Positions 9,121 to 18,468 are shown, counted from the first letter of the stretch. The stretch is 64,000 nt of DNA from Clostridiaceae bacterium (GCA_019391515.1 JAHXQP010000030.1:1-64000), one strand, 5' to 3'. The notes: generated by a model not told the origin, from the sequence alone. A program made the numbers and translations.

Positions 9121-9360
9121 TTATAAATTTTTATATAGTTCTTGTGCTTGATTTTTAGGAACATTATCCTTTGTACTTAATACTTTTATTTTAACAGAAC
9201 CTGTCCCTAATCTAATTTCTATAATGTCTTCTACCTTTACTTCATCTCCTGGCTTTGCAACTTTTCCATTTATATATATTCGGCCTTGCTCACAAGCCTC
9301 TTTAGCCATAGTTCTCCTCTTAATAAGCCTTGAATTCTTTAAATACTTATCTACCCTCAT
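9121..9360 (-). CDS. rqcP: S4-domain ribosome quality-control factor RqcP (YabO)
   Basis: A 79-residue S4 RNA-binding protein (MRVDKYLKNSRLIKRRT...GRIYINGKVAKPGDEV), formerly YabO or Hsp15-like. In B. subtilis it joins RqcH on stalled 50S subunits and supports C-terminal alanine tailing of nascent chains. An in-frame GTG four codons upstream falls in the SD (GGAGGG), so ATG at 9358-9360 is used. It follows hup after an intrinsic terminator, so its expression may come from hup read-through or a local promoter. Bacterial heat-shock protein Hsp15 is the alternative name for this family; synteny favours RqcP. Confidence 0.9.
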   Translation of the reverse strand: MRVDKYLKNSRLIKRRTMAKEACEQGRIYINGKVAKPGDEVKVEDIIEIRLGTGSVKIKVLSTKDNVPKNQAQELYKNL

Positions 9361-9380
9361 AATACCCTCCACATTCTAAT

Positions 9381-9411
9381 AAAAAAATCAGGCCAATGAC
9401 CTGATTTTTTT
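9381..9411 (-). terminator. Terminator of hup, overlapping its stop codon
   Basis: AAAAAAATCAGG / CCTGATTTTTTT with a 7-nt loop. The minus-strand T-run follows directly. It overlaps the first bases of the hup stop codon and lies upstream of rqcP, where it would attenuate rather than abolish rqcP transcription. Confidence 0.88.
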
Positions 9412-9688
9412 ACTTATTTACTGATTCTTTTAAAGCTTTACCAGCTTTGAAAACTGGAGCTTTTGAAGCTGGAATATGGATAACTTCTTCAGGATTTCTT
9501 GGATTTCTTCCTTCTCTTGCTTTTCTTTGTCTAACTTCAAAAGTACCAAATCCAACAAGTTGAACTTTGTCTCCATCAACTAATGCTTCCTCAACAGATT
9601 TCATAAATGCATTTAAAGCACTTTCTGCATCCTTCTTAGTTAAATTACTTTTCTCAGCTATGCTAGCAACTAATTCAGCCTTATTCAT
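9410..9688 (-). CDS. hup: Nucleoid protein HU
   Basis: A DNA-bending histone-like protein of 92 residues. It starts MNKAELVASIAEKSNLTKKDA and carries the HU signature GFGTFEVRQRKAREGRNPRN (DNA-binding arm) in the second half. TTG/ATG codons further upstream are in frame (as far as 9709), but SD GAGGAGG lies there; ATG at 9686-9688 is the start. In B. subtilis the corresponding place (yabN-yabO) has no hup; the inserted position is seen in clostridia. The strong terminator at its stop suggests a mostly monocistronic, highly expressed gene. Confidence 0.95.
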   Translation of the reverse strand: MNKAELVASIAEKSNLTKKDAESALNAFMKSVEEALVDGDKVQLVGFGTFEVRQRKAREGRNPRNPEEVIHIPASKAPVFKAGKALKESVNK

Positions 9689-9797
9689 AATTAATTCCTC
9701 CTCATACAAATGTTTATAATTAGCCTATATTTGCTTATTCTATGTTGTTTTCAAAATTCCTTCTTATTTTATAATAGTTTTTATAATATTGATGGTT

Positions 9798-11264
9798 TTA
9801 TGTATTCTTTGCTTCATTCCATAGTATATCCATTTGTTCCAAAGTCATTTCCCTAAAATCTTTACCAAGTTCATTGCTTTTTATTTCCATCAGCTCAAAT
9901 CTCTTTATAAATTTGTTAATAGCTTTGTTTAATGCTACTTCAGGATTTACGTTTGAAAACCTACACACATTTACAACTGCAAATAATAAATCTCCTAACT
10001 CCTCCTCTACTTTCTCTATATCACCACCTTTACATAGATTTACTTCTTCAATTACTTCAAAATATTCTTCTTTAACTTTATCAATTGCACCATAGATATT
10101 GTCCCAATCAAATCCTACATCTGCTGCTCTTTTTTGAACTTTATAACTTCTCATAAGTGAAGGAAGTTTTGGAACAGCTTTCAATCTCCCTGTGTAGTTT
10201 TCAATGTTTCTATTCTTAAATTTCATTTCATTCCAATTATATACTACTTCATCACATTTTTCTACTTTTTTTTGTTCAAAAACATGAGGATGTCTAAAAA
10301 TAAGTTTATTGCATATACCAGTAGTTACGTCAAATATATTGAAATAACCATCTTCAGTAGCCATCTGACTATAAAACACTACCTGAAGAAGCAAATCACC
10401 TAACTCTTCTGCCAAACTGTCCATATCATCTTCATCTATAGCCTCTACTACCTCGTATGCTTCTTCTATAACAGATTCCCTAATAGATGAATATGTTTGT
10501 TCCCTATCCCAAGGACAACCTTCTTTTCCTCTCAAGATTTTTATTATATCTAAAAGATCATTCACATCATAAATTTTTGTATTTATTTTATCCACTTTAG
10601 GAATATATATACTGGTTAGATGATTTATTGTATCACATCTATCCAATTCATATATAGGAATTTTAAAAATTTCTTCCTTTTTTTCAATTCCTGCACTATT
10701 TACTATATATATTTCATACTCATCTCCATATATTTCAGATAAGTATAGTTTAACAGAAGAGGCAACTCTTTTATTATATACCTGAGTAATAATATTTGCC
10801 GTATTTATATCTACTTTTTGTCCTGTAATGTTTAGTCCATCTATGATCTTTAATCCTTTTACAGGATCATGACCTATAGCTACTAATATAGGATCTATAA
10901 AACTCATACCTGGAATTAAATCTATCTCAATATTTTTTTCTTTTTTATAATCTAATAATATTTCTACAGTTTTTTCTGCTACTAATGGATTTCCTGGTAC
11001 AAAATAATTAACCACTCCATATTCTTCTGACTTTCTAATTAAATCTTCTACTATATAGTTATAAACTTTTTTAAAATTTTCTTTTTCCTCATATACATAA
11101 TCATAGGATTTATATGGTATATTATTTTCATTTAAATAAGATAGCGTAGGATGATTTTCTGTTCTTATCATATTTATATATCCACTATTTAATCTATCTA
11201 AAGCCCCTAATGTTAAACAATTCACATTTCCAGGACCTAATCCTATTACATATATTTTGCCCAT
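9798..11264 (-). CDS. mazG: Tetrapyrrole-methylase/MazG nucleotide pyrophosphohydrolase fusion (YabN type)
   Basis: A two-part protein of 488 residues. Residues 1-215 are a tetrapyrrole-methylase-like domain (MGKIYVIGLGPGNVN). Residues about 230-488 form a MazG NTP pyrophosphohydrolase with two MazG repeats, the first with the metal-binding EExxE...ExxD pattern (VIEEAYEVVEAIDEDD, EELGDLLLQVV). MazG cleaves non-canonical NTPs to NMP and PPi. The methylase-like part of YabN has no proven substrate. SD AAGGAG precedes ATG by about 9 nt. It lies between spoVB and hup, the conserved yabM-yabN order. Confidence 0.94.
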   Translation of the reverse strand: MGKIYVIGLGPGNVNCLTLGALDRLNSGYINMIRTENHPTLSYLNENNIPYKSYDYVYEEKENFKKVYNYIVEDLIRKSEEYGVVNYFVPGNPLVAEKTVEILLDYKKEKNIEIDLIPGMSFIDPILVAIGHDPVKGLKIIDGLNITGQKVDINTANIITQVYNKRVASSVKLYLSEIYGDEYEIYIVNSAGIEKKEEIFKIPIYELDRCDTINHLTSIYIPKVDKINTKIYDVNDLLDIIKILRGKEGCPWDREQTYSSIRESVIEEAYEVVEAIDEDDMDSLAEELGDLLLQVVFYSQMATEDGYFNIFDVTTGICNKLIFRHPHVFEQKKVEKCDEVVYNWNEMKFKNRNIENYTGRLKAVPKLPSLMRSYKVQKRAADVGFDWDNIYGAIDKVKEEYFEVIEEVNLCKGGDIEKVEEELGDLLFAVVNVCRFSNVNPEVALNKAINKFIKRFELMEIKSNELGKDFREMTLEQMDILWNEAKNT

Positions 11265-11301
11265 ATATATCTTCTCCTTTGTTCAACAAATAAAATATAT
11301 T

Positions 11302-12915
11302 TTAATAAACTTTTAATAATTTAAGTTTCACAAGGATTTTGGCTATTTTCTCTCCCTTTGGTATTAATTTAAAATCATCATAAGTTATAGAACCAGTCCT
11401 TATAAGAAATAGGAAGTAAACTATTGCTCCTACAAATATTGCTAGTATAGTAGCCATTCTATCCCCAACAAGAGGAGTAAATACTATATGACCTACTTTT
11501 GCCATAATTGCCATCCCTATAGCTGAAATCAGGGGCATTATAAATACTTCTCCAGTTTTAAATTCTATTTTCGCATATTTCTTTACACTAATCAAGTCTA
11601 AAGTACTTGCAATCATATAAGCTACAACTGTACTTATAGCTGCTCCCTTAACATTAACACTTGGTATTCCCGTAAGTACATAGGTAAGTATAGTCTTTGT
11701 AATTGCGCCTATTAATAAATTTCTTACTGGTATCATAGTTCTTCCTAATCCCTGAAGTATAGCCGTCAGAGATTGAACCAAAGTTAGAAATATTACTCCA
11801 AAAGAAAGATATTGTAATATTTCTCCTGTACTATGCAATGCTTCTGCTGTATTTTTAAAATATAATAATCTAATAATAGGCTTCCCTAAAACGAATAATC
11901 CTAAAGCACAAGGTAAACCTATCAGTAAAGTAACCCTTACTCCAGAGGATATTATACTCTTTATTTCTTCTTTTTTCTTTCTAGCATATGCATCAGATAT
12001 AGCTGGAACTAAACTTATGGCCAATGCCATAGAGAAAACTTGTGGCAAATTAATTAAAGTTTGAGCAAGACCTTTAAGTTGACCATATAGATCATTTGCT
12101 TGAAACTCGCTAAATCCAACGTATTGAAGTCTCCTCATGACTATAGCAGCATCTATGGTATCCATTATAGGTGCAATAGCTGAACCAATAGTTATCGGAA
12201 TTGCTATTATCAATAAATCTTTAATAATTTTACCAGTAGTTTCATCATCATATCCCTCAGTCATTCTTACTTCTTTTCTAATGTCTTTTCTCCTAGGTAA
12301 ATATATTAAAACCATAGCTAGAGTTCCTGCAACAGCTCCAATAGAGCCTCCAAAAGAAGCACCTCCTGCTGCAATTGGAATTCCTTTATCAAGCAAAAAA
12401 TAGGTTAGAAACAACCCAGTTCCTACTCTAAACGCTTGTTCTGAAATTTGAGAAACTGCTGTAGGTGTCATAAATTGTCTTCCTTGAAAATATCCTCTAA
12501 AAGCAGACATTATTGGAACAAAAAATAATGCCGGTACTAATGCCACTAATGAATAATAAGCATTTCTATTTCCTAACGCTTCCACAATATTTTCTGCTAA
12601 TACAAATACAAATAAACTTGTCAAAATACCACATATAAAGAGTCCTGATAAAGCTATTTTAAATACTTTATGGGCCCCCCTATAATTTCCTATAGCCCTT
12701 TTTTCTGAAACTAATTTAGCAATAGCTACAGGAAAACCTGAGGTTGATATAGTTAAAAGTAAAACATAAAGAGGATATGCTGTCTGATAATATCCCATGC
12801 CTTCTGTTTTAATTATATTACTAATAGGAATTCTATAAAATGCTCCTAAGATTTTAACTATAATACCTGCAACTCCTAAAATAGCTGCCCCTTTCAAAAA
12901 ATTTTCTTTAGTCAT
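11302..12915 (-). CDS. spoVB: Stage V sporulation protein B, MOP-superfamily lipid flippase
   Basis: A polysaccharide/lipid II flippase-like membrane protein (MATE/MOP superfamily) needed for spore cortex synthesis. The 537 residues hold about 14 hydrophobic segments starting GAAILGVAGIIVKILGAFYR, with the YYQTAYPLY segment common to SpoVB and YtgP. An in-frame TTG at 12931-12933 lacks an SD; ATG at 12913-12915 has CCAGGG upstream. That SD lies in one arm of a possible mRNA hairpin (12923-12956). Context between spoVT and mazG favours SpoVB over its paralogue YtgP/MurJ-like. Confidence 0.92.
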   Translation of the reverse strand: MTKENFLKGAAILGVAGIIVKILGAFYRIPISNIIKTEGMGYYQTAYPLYVLLLTISTSGFPVAIAKLVSEKRAIGNYRGAHKVFKIALSGLFICGILTSLFVFVLAENIVEALGNRNAYYSLVALVPALFFVPIMSAFRGYFQGRQFMTPTAVSQISEQAFRVGTGLFLTYFLLDKGIPIAAGGASFGGSIGAVAGTLAMVLIYLPRRKDIRKEVRMTEGYDDETTGKIIKDLLIIAIPITIGSAIAPIMDTIDAAIVMRRLQYVGFSEFQANDLYGQLKGLAQTLINLPQVFSMALAISLVPAISDAYARKKKEEIKSIISSGVRVTLLIGLPCALGLFVLGKPIIRLLYFKNTAEALHSTGEILQYLSFGVIFLTLVQSLTAILQGLGRTMIPVRNLLIGAITKTILTYVLTGIPSVNVKGAAISTVVAYMIASTLDLISVKKYAKIEFKTGEVFIMPLISAIGMAIMAKVGHIVFTPLVGDRMATILAIFVGAIVYFLFLIRTGSITYDDFKLIPKGEKIAKILVKLKLLKVY

Positions 12916-12922
12916 TATAAAC

Positions 12923-12956
12923 CCTGGTTTCAAATATATATCTTAAAATAACCAGG
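12923..12956 (-). promoter_or_regulatory. Possible SD-sequestering hairpin in the spoVB leader
   Basis: A 7-bp inverted repeat CCTGGTT / AACCAGG (12950-12956 and 12923-12929) with a 20-nt loop. The 3' arm includes the CCAGG of the only plausible spoVB SD. The stem is short, so confidence is low. Confidence 0.35.
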
Positions 12957-13134
12957 AGTTTCACCACCTTTCACATAATCTATGGCTAATAATATACTGC
13001 AACCTCACCATTCTTAATTGTACATTAAGTTATTTAAAATCCCAATATCATTTATATATCTATATTTTAATATGGGTCAATAAAGTCTATTATACCAAAA
13101 AGATATTTTATAAGAAATGTCTTTATTACAAAAA

Positions 13135-13168
13135 TAATAAAAGTCTACCTTAAGGTAGACTTTTATTA
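13135..13168 (-). terminator. Terminator of spoVT, overlapping its stop codon
   Basis: A perfect 34-bp palindrome centred on CCTTAAGG. On the minus strand it ends in TTTTATTATTTTT. It overlaps the spoVT stop codon, so spoVT is probably transcribed alone. Confidence 0.85.
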
Positions 13169-13717
13169 ACTTTCCATTTGTTTTGACAAAAATCCTGCTG
13201 CCACTTCTCCTAGCTTTACTTCCATTTCTCCCATTTTTACATCAGCATCTTTAGATATAAAAATTATTGCACCTATCGGATCACCTTGCATAATTATAGG
13301 AACTACTATTTGACTTGTATATTCATCTACACTTTCATCTTCATAAAAAAGTCTAATAGGTTTATTAGTATCATTAGATATATAAACCTCTCTACTTTCC
13401 ATCATTTTTTCTAAACTTTGACTTACTCTTTTCTCTAAATATTCTTTCCTTGAACCTCCTGCAACAGCTATAATGGAATCTCTGTCAGTTATAACAACCA
13501 TATGGTTAGTGGTTTCATACAATGATTCACAATATTCTTCTGAAAATTCATTCAACTCTCCTATAGGAGAATATTTTTTAAGTATTACTTCACCTTCTCT
13601 ATCCGTAAATATTTCTAAAGGATCACCTTCTCTTATTCTTAATGTTCTTCTAATTTCTTTTGGAATAACTACTCTACCTAAATCATCTATTCTTCTAACT
13701 ATTCCAGTAGCCTTCAT
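13166..13717 (-). CDS. spoVT: Stage V sporulation protein T, AbrB-family regulator
   Basis: A DNA-binding transcriptional regulator of late forespore genes. Residues 1-50 are the AbrB/SpoVT swapped-hairpin domain (MKATGIVRRIDDLGRVVIPK, REGDPLEIFTDREG). Residues about 55-180 form the GAF-like ligand domain, giving the typical 180-residue length. A strong SD (AAGGAGG) precedes ATG. Upstream lies a possible sigma G/F-type promoter, which would match the sigma G control known in B. subtilis. Confidence 0.97.
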   Translation of the reverse strand: MKATGIVRRIDDLGRVVIPKEIRRTLRIREGDPLEIFTDREGEVILKKYSPIGELNEFSEEYCESLYETTNHMVVITDRDSIIAVAGGSRKEYLEKRVSQSLEKMMESREVYISNDTNKPIRLFYEDESVDEYTSQIVVPIIMQGDPIGAIIFISKDADVKMGEMEVKLGEVAAGFLSKQMES

Positions 13718-13752
13718 GTTTTACCTCCTTAAATGTAATTTTCTTGTATATT

Positions 13753-13783
13753 TATTATTTTACTTCCATGAACATTTTATGCA
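13753..13783 (-). promoter_or_regulatory. Possible forespore (sigma G/F) promoter of spoVT
   Basis: TGCATA (13778-13783) and AATAATA (13753-13759) with 18 bp between, compared with the sigma G/F consensus of roughly TGAATA and CATAATA. It lies 36 bp upstream of the spoVT start. The first base of the -10 is not the usual C. Confidence 0.35.
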
Positions 13784-13816
13784 TGAATGGTAAAGTTAAG
13801 GTAAAATATTAATATA

Positions 13817-13850
13817 AAAAAACTCTATAGGCTTTCCTATAGAGTTTTTT
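13817..13850 (-). terminator. Terminator of prsA
   Basis: Stem AAAAAACTCTATAGG / CCTATAGAGTTTTTT with a CTTT/AAAG loop and a minus-strand T-run, directly after the prsA stop codon. Confidence 0.9.
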
Positions 13851-13851
13851 A

Positions 13852-14853
13852 TTAACTAGCTTTTTTATCTTCTTCTTTTTCATTATCTTTTTTATCATCA
13901 GATTTTTTATTTTCTTCCATGTATATATCTATTTTTGCTTCATCTCTCATTTTTCCTAAATGTCCTTGAAGTTTTGTAACTTTTATTCCTCGAACTATTT
14001 CATCTTTCATTTCATCATTTGCTTTATCATATTTATCTATCTTATCCTCTACTTTTATAATATGATATCCATGTTGACTTTTAACTACTTCACTTACTTC
14101 CCCTGGTTTCAGTGAAAATGCAACTTTTGAAAATTCTGGTACCATTTTTTCCTTAGTGAAATAGCCTAAATCTCCGCCTTCTTTAGCACTACCTTCATCT
14201 TTTGATTTTTCTTTAGCTAAAGCTTTAAAGTCTTCTCCCTTTTCTATTCTTCCTAATATATTTTTAGCTTCTTCTTCTGTTTCAACTAATATATGGCTAG
14301 CTTTAACAACTTCATAAGCATCTTTATTTTCTTCAAAGAATTTTTTTGCTTCCTCATCTGTTACTTTCGTTTTATTAATATAGTCTTCTCTATACTTCTC
14401 GATTGTCTTTTCTTTTTTTACCATTTCTTTAAAATATTTTTCATCTACACTATTGTTTTCTAAAAACTTCTTATATTCTTCTTCTCCACCAAGTTTTTCT
14501 TTGTATTGCTTAATTAATTCATTTACTTCTTCATCGGTAGCAGTCATTTTATTTTTTTCAGCTTCTTTCATCTCTATCTTTTCCATTATCAAAGCTTCTA
14601 AAATATTTTCTTTTACTAATTCTTCAACTGTTTTACCCTTTTCAGCTTCCTGGCTCATAATATCTGGGCCTAATTGATCTTCATACCCTTTCTTAACCAT
14701 TTCAAATGCGTTGTTAAACTCAGTTTTAGAAATAGTATCTCCGTTTACTTTTGCCACTGCATCTTTGGGTGTACCTTGACATCCAGTTAAAATTACAATT
14801 ACCAATACAAATATTAACGAAAGTTTGAAAACTTTTTTATTAAAGTTAATCAA
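13852..14853 (-). CDS. prsA: PrsA-like foldase lipoprotein, parvulin peptidyl-prolyl isomerase
   Basis: A secreted lipoprotein that helps exported proteins fold outside the membrane. It has a signal peptide with lipobox LTGC (lipid-modified Cys about residue 25), a SurA-N-like helical region (to about 180), a parvulin domain (VKASHILVETEEEAKN ... GDLGYFTKEKMVPEF ... HGYHIIKVED, about 185-280) and a very charged Lys/Glu/Asp tail. The ATG at 14860-14862 touches the SD (AAAGG). TTG at 14851-14853 is about 8 nt from it and gives MINFNKKVFKLS, so I prefer TTG. It lies 38 bp after mfd. Confidence 0.88.
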   Translation of the reverse strand: MINFNKKVFKLSLIFVLVIVILTGCQGTPKDAVAKVNGDTISKTEFNNAFEMVKKGYEDQLGPDIMSQEAEKGKTVEELVKENILEALIMEKIEMKEAEKNKMTATDEEVNELIKQYKEKLGGEEEYKKFLENNSVDEKYFKEMVKKEKTIEKYREDYINKTKVTDEEAKKFFEENKDAYEVVKASHILVETEEEAKNILGRIEKGEDFKALAKEKSKDEGSAKEGGDLGYFTKEKMVPEFSKVAFSLKPGEVSEVVKSQHGYHIIKVEDKIDKYDKANDEMKDEIVRGIKVTKLQGHLGKMRDEAKIDIYMEENKKSDDKKDNEKEEDKKAS

Positions 14854-14891
14854 TGAAAACATCCTTTCTCTATTTTTAGTTAATAAATATA

Positions 14892-17800
14892 TTATATACT
14901 ACTTTTTTCATTAATAAAACCACTTATTTTTTCTATCAGCACCTTCAAATCTTCTAATATTTTAATTCCTGGCCTAAACTTAAATATAGGTTTACCTGAT
15001 AAATCAAATTGTAGCTTTCTTCTATATTGAGTAGATAACTCATTTATAAGCTCTGGAGTAATCAAAGATGATGAGCTAAATTGTATATCTATGAAACCCT
15101 TACCTTGAACAATACTTGTTATATAAGAACGACTGGAAATATATTTAATATAAGATATTTTCATTAGATTATCTACCTCTTCAGGTATATCTCCAAATCT
15201 ATCTATAAGCTCTTCTAACAAATCGTGATAGTCTTCCTTATTTTGAATGCTAGCAATTTTTTTATATATCTCAACTTTTATTTCTTCATCTGAAATATAC
15301 TTATCTGGTATATACCCATCTACGTTAAGATCTATATTGGTTTCTACTAGATCCTCTACTACATCACCTTTAAATCTCCTTATAGTATCATTTAAAAACT
15401 TCACATATAGATCATAACCTATAGCTTCAATATGCCCATGCTGTTCCATACCTAATAAATTGCCAGCTCCCCTAATCTCTAAATCCCTCATAGCTATTTT
15501 AAATCCTGAACCAAATTCTGTGAATTCTTTTATTGCTTTAAGCCTTTTTTCTGCTACTTCCGACAATACTTTATCCCTTTCATACATCAAATAGGCAAAG
15601 GCCAATCTATTAGCCCTTCCTACTCTTCCTCTAAGTTGATAAAGTTGAGATAACCCCATTTTATCCGAATCATATACTATTATAGTATTTACATTAGGTA
15701 TATCTAAACCTGTTTCTATAATAGTAGTGCAAACTAGTACATTAAATTCTTTTTTCAGAAATTTCATCATTACCTTTTCTAATTCTCTCTCACTCATTTG
15801 ACCATGTCCTACTGCAATCTTAGCTTTAGGCACTAGCTTTTTTAATGTAGAGGCCATTTTGTCTATGGTTTCAACCCTATTGTAAACAAAGTAAACTTGA
15901 CCTCCCCTATTTATCTCTTTAACTATAGCATCTCTTACTAATTGTTCATTATATTCCACAACATAGGTTTGAATAGGATATCTTTCTTCTGGAGGCTCAT
16001 CTATAACACTCATATCCCTTATGCCTATTAAAGACATGTGAAGAGTTCTAGGAATGGGTGTAGCTGTAAGAGTAAGTACATCTACATTTTCCTTAAGTTT
16101 TTTTAAAGTCTCTTTGTGTTTTACTCCAAAACGCTGCTCTTCATCAACTATTAATAATCCTAAATCATTAAACTCTACATCTTTCGACAATAACCTATGA
16201 GTGCCAACAACTATATTTACATTCCCATTTCTTAAATTCTCAATAACTTTTTTTTGTTCACTAGGAGTCCTAAACCTGCTTAACATTCCTGCTTTAATTG
16301 GAAATTCATTAAATCTATTAACAATAGTGTTATAATGTTGTTGTGCCAATATAGTAGTGGGTACTAAAAAGGCTACTTGTTTATTATCCATAATTGCTTT
16401 AAAAGCAGCCCTTAAAGCTACTTCTGTTTTTCCATATCCTACATCACCACAGAGAAGTCTATCCATAGGTCTAGATTTCTCCATATCATTCTTTATTTCT
16501 TCAATACTTATCATTTGAGCATCTGTTTCTTCATATGGAAACATATCCTCGAATTGTCTTTGCCATAGGTTGTCAGAACTAAAAGCAAATCCCTTTACAC
16601 TTTGTCGTTTAGCGTACAATTCAAGTAAATCTTTTGCCATATCTTCAATAGCTTTTTTAGCTTTTGCCTTAGTCTTACTCCATTCAGAGCTACTTAGTTT
16701 ATTTATCTTTGGTTTAGCTTTATCTGCTCCAACATACTTTTGAATTAAATTCATCTGATCTATAGGAACATAAAGCTTATCTTTTCCTCTATATTTAATA
16801 GTTAAATAATCTTTTTTTATACCTTGAATATCTAACTGTTCTACCCCTAAGTACTGGCCTATTCCATGATTTTCATGAACAACATAACTACCAATTTTCA
16901 AATCAGAAAAATCTGTTATTTTTTCTCTATTCTTTTTAATAGGTCTAGAAATTTTCTTCTTATTTGTTCCAAATACTTCTTTATCACTTATTAAAACAAA
17001 CTTTATATCTGAATATTCAAATCCTCCGTTTATAGTACCAGATATTATAAATACTTGACTAGATTTTATGGGTCTATTTTTATCATAAATATATATACAT
17101 TCTATACCTTTTTCTCTTAGAGCACTTTCTAGCCTTTGTCCTCTATCTTCAGTTCCTGCAAATATGATGGTCTTATATCCTCTGTATTTATAATGCTTCA
17201 ACTCTTCTACTAAAAAATCAATCTTATTGTGAAAAGATTGCATGCTCTTAGTAGTAATATTTAAAATAGATTTAGGTGAATATATTTCATCAGTTTTTAA
17301 AAATGCACTAACAGTTATGCATGTATATTTCTTGATTTTTCTAGATACTTTTTCATAATTATAGTAAATATTTTCATGTCTTGATAACAATTCACCACGT
17401 TGAAATACATCTGTAAATTTAAAAACGAAATCATTATATATTTCTTTAACTTTTTCTTCTATTCTTTTAGGATCATCTAATAAAACTAAACTGTTTTTAT
17501 CTAAATAATCTATAAGGCTTCCTAATTTGTCATCAGGAATATATGGTGTCACCATATCCACATTATTTATATTTAATCCTTCTCTTATAGATTCCATATA
17601 CTTTAAAAACTTATTTTCTAATGACTCTTTTTCTTTTAAATTGTCTTTAGATCCCTTCAATGCCTTATTGAAATCTCTATCAATACTTGCTATAACCTCT
17701 TCTTTGAAATCATCTAATATTAAAACCTCTTTAGTAGGAGGAATTGATACTTCATTAACTCTTTCAATAGACCTTTGACTTGCTATATCAAATAATCTTA

Positions 17801-18410
17801 TAGAATCTACTTCATCATCAAATAATTCTATTCTATAGGGATAATTACTAAACGGAGGGAAAAAATCTATGATCCCTCCTCTTATACTAAACTGTCCCTT
17901 TCCTTCTAACATATTTACTCTTTCATAGCCTTTAATTACAAATTTTCCTGCCAGTTCTTTTAATTGAACTATTTCACCATATTTTATATTTTCGGTATGG
18001 TTTTCAAATAGTTTTTTGCTCATTACTTTATTTAGTAATGCCTCTATATATGTTACTACAACCATATTCTCTCCATTATTTAATTTAGATAAAACTTTCA
18101 GCCTTGAATGAATAGTTTCATAGCTAAATGCTTCAATATCATAAAATACTACTTCTCTTGAAGTATACATTTCCACTGGAGTATTAAAATTTTTTAAATC
18201 CTCATATATCCTTTTAGCTTTTATCTCATCAGAAGCTATTACTAATATTTGCTTTTTTGTATCCTCTTTTAAAGCATAGGTAATATGACCTAAGCTTTCA
18301 CTGCTCACCCCGTGAATAGCAATAGGACTAGTTTTTTCTTGTATTTCTTTTAATAATTTTTCATAGGAAGACAAGTTCTTCAATGGATCTACGAACATAT
18401 TTTGCGGCAT
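14892..18410 (-). CDS. mfd: Transcription-repair coupling factor Mfd
   Basis: A 1172-residue ATP-dependent translocase that removes RNA polymerase stalled at DNA lesions and recruits UvrA. In order: UvrB-homology modules (about 1-340), RNA-polymerase-interacting domain (SYVVHENHGIGQYLGV, about 505-575), RecG-like translocase with Walker A CGDVGYGKTEVA and DEEQ box IVDEEQRFG, the second motor domain (ATIIETGLDIPNVNT-like region, QLRGRVGR) and the TRCF C-terminal domain. SD AAGGAG is 8 nt from the ATG. It is downstream of pth as in Bacillus, with a hairpin in between at 18438-18462. Confidence 0.97.
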   Translation of the reverse strand: MPQNMFVDPLKNLSSYEKLLKEIQEKTSPIAIHGVSSESLGHITYALKEDTKKQILVIASDEIKAKRIYEDLKNFNTPVEMYTSREVVFYDIEAFSYETIHSRLKVLSKLNNGENMVVVTYIEALLNKVMSKKLFENHTENIKYGEIVQLKELAGKFVIKGYERVNMLEGKGQFSIRGGIIDFFPPFSNYPYRIELFDDEVDSIRLFDIASQRSIERVNEVSIPPTKEVLILDDFKEEVIASIDRDFNKALKGSKDNLKEKESLENKFLKYMESIREGLNINNVDMVTPYIPDDKLGSLIDYLDKNSLVLLDDPKRIEEKVKEIYNDFVFKFTDVFQRGELLSRHENIYYNYEKVSRKIKKYTCITVSAFLKTDEIYSPKSILNITTKSMQSFHNKIDFLVEELKHYKYRGYKTIIFAGTEDRGQRLESALREKGIECIYIYDKNRPIKSSQVFIISGTINGGFEYSDIKFVLISDKEVFGTNKKKISRPIKKNREKITDFSDLKIGSYVVHENHGIGQYLGVEQLDIQGIKKDYLTIKYRGKDKLYVPIDQMNLIQKYVGADKAKPKINKLSSSEWSKTKAKAKKAIEDMAKDLLELYAKRQSVKGFAFSSDNLWQRQFEDMFPYEETDAQMISIEEIKNDMEKSRPMDRLLCGDVGYGKTEVALRAAFKAIMDNKQVAFLVPTTILAQQHYNTIVNRFNEFPIKAGMLSRFRTPSEQKKVIENLRNGNVNIVVGTHRLLSKDVEFNDLGLLIVDEEQRFGVKHKETLKKLKENVDVLTLTATPIPRTLHMSLIGIRDMSVIDEPPEERYPIQTYVVEYNEQLVRDAIVKEINRGGQVYFVYNRVETIDKMASTLKKLVPKAKIAVGHGQMSERELEKVMMKFLKKEFNVLVCTTIIETGLDIPNVNTIIVYDSDKMGLSQLYQLRGRVGRANRLAFAYLMYERDKVLSEVAEKRLKAIKEFTEFGSGFKIAMRDLEIRGAGNLLGMEQHGHIEAIGYDLYVKFLNDTIRRFKGDVVEDLVETNIDLNVDGYIPDKYISDEEIKVEIYKKIASIQNKEDYHDLLEELIDRFGDIPEEVDNLMKISYIKYISSRSYITSIVQGKGFIDIQFSSSSLITPELINELSTQYRRKLQFDLSGKPIFKFRPGIKILEDLKVLIEKISGFINEKSSI

Positions 18411-18437
18411 TCAATCAACTCCTTAACCAAATACCTT

Positions 18438-18462
18438 AAGCCCAGGTTTTGTTCCTGGGCTT
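18438..18462. repeat. Hairpin between pth and mfd, T-run on the plus side
   Basis: AAGCCCAGG / CCTGGGCTT with an 8-nt-scale loop. The T-run (TTTATTTTTT) follows on the plus strand, while the minus-strand transcript continues AAGGTATTTGG with no U-run. As a terminator it would act on antisense RNA, not on the pth-mfd message. Confidence 0.6.
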
Positions 18463-18468
18463 TATTTT

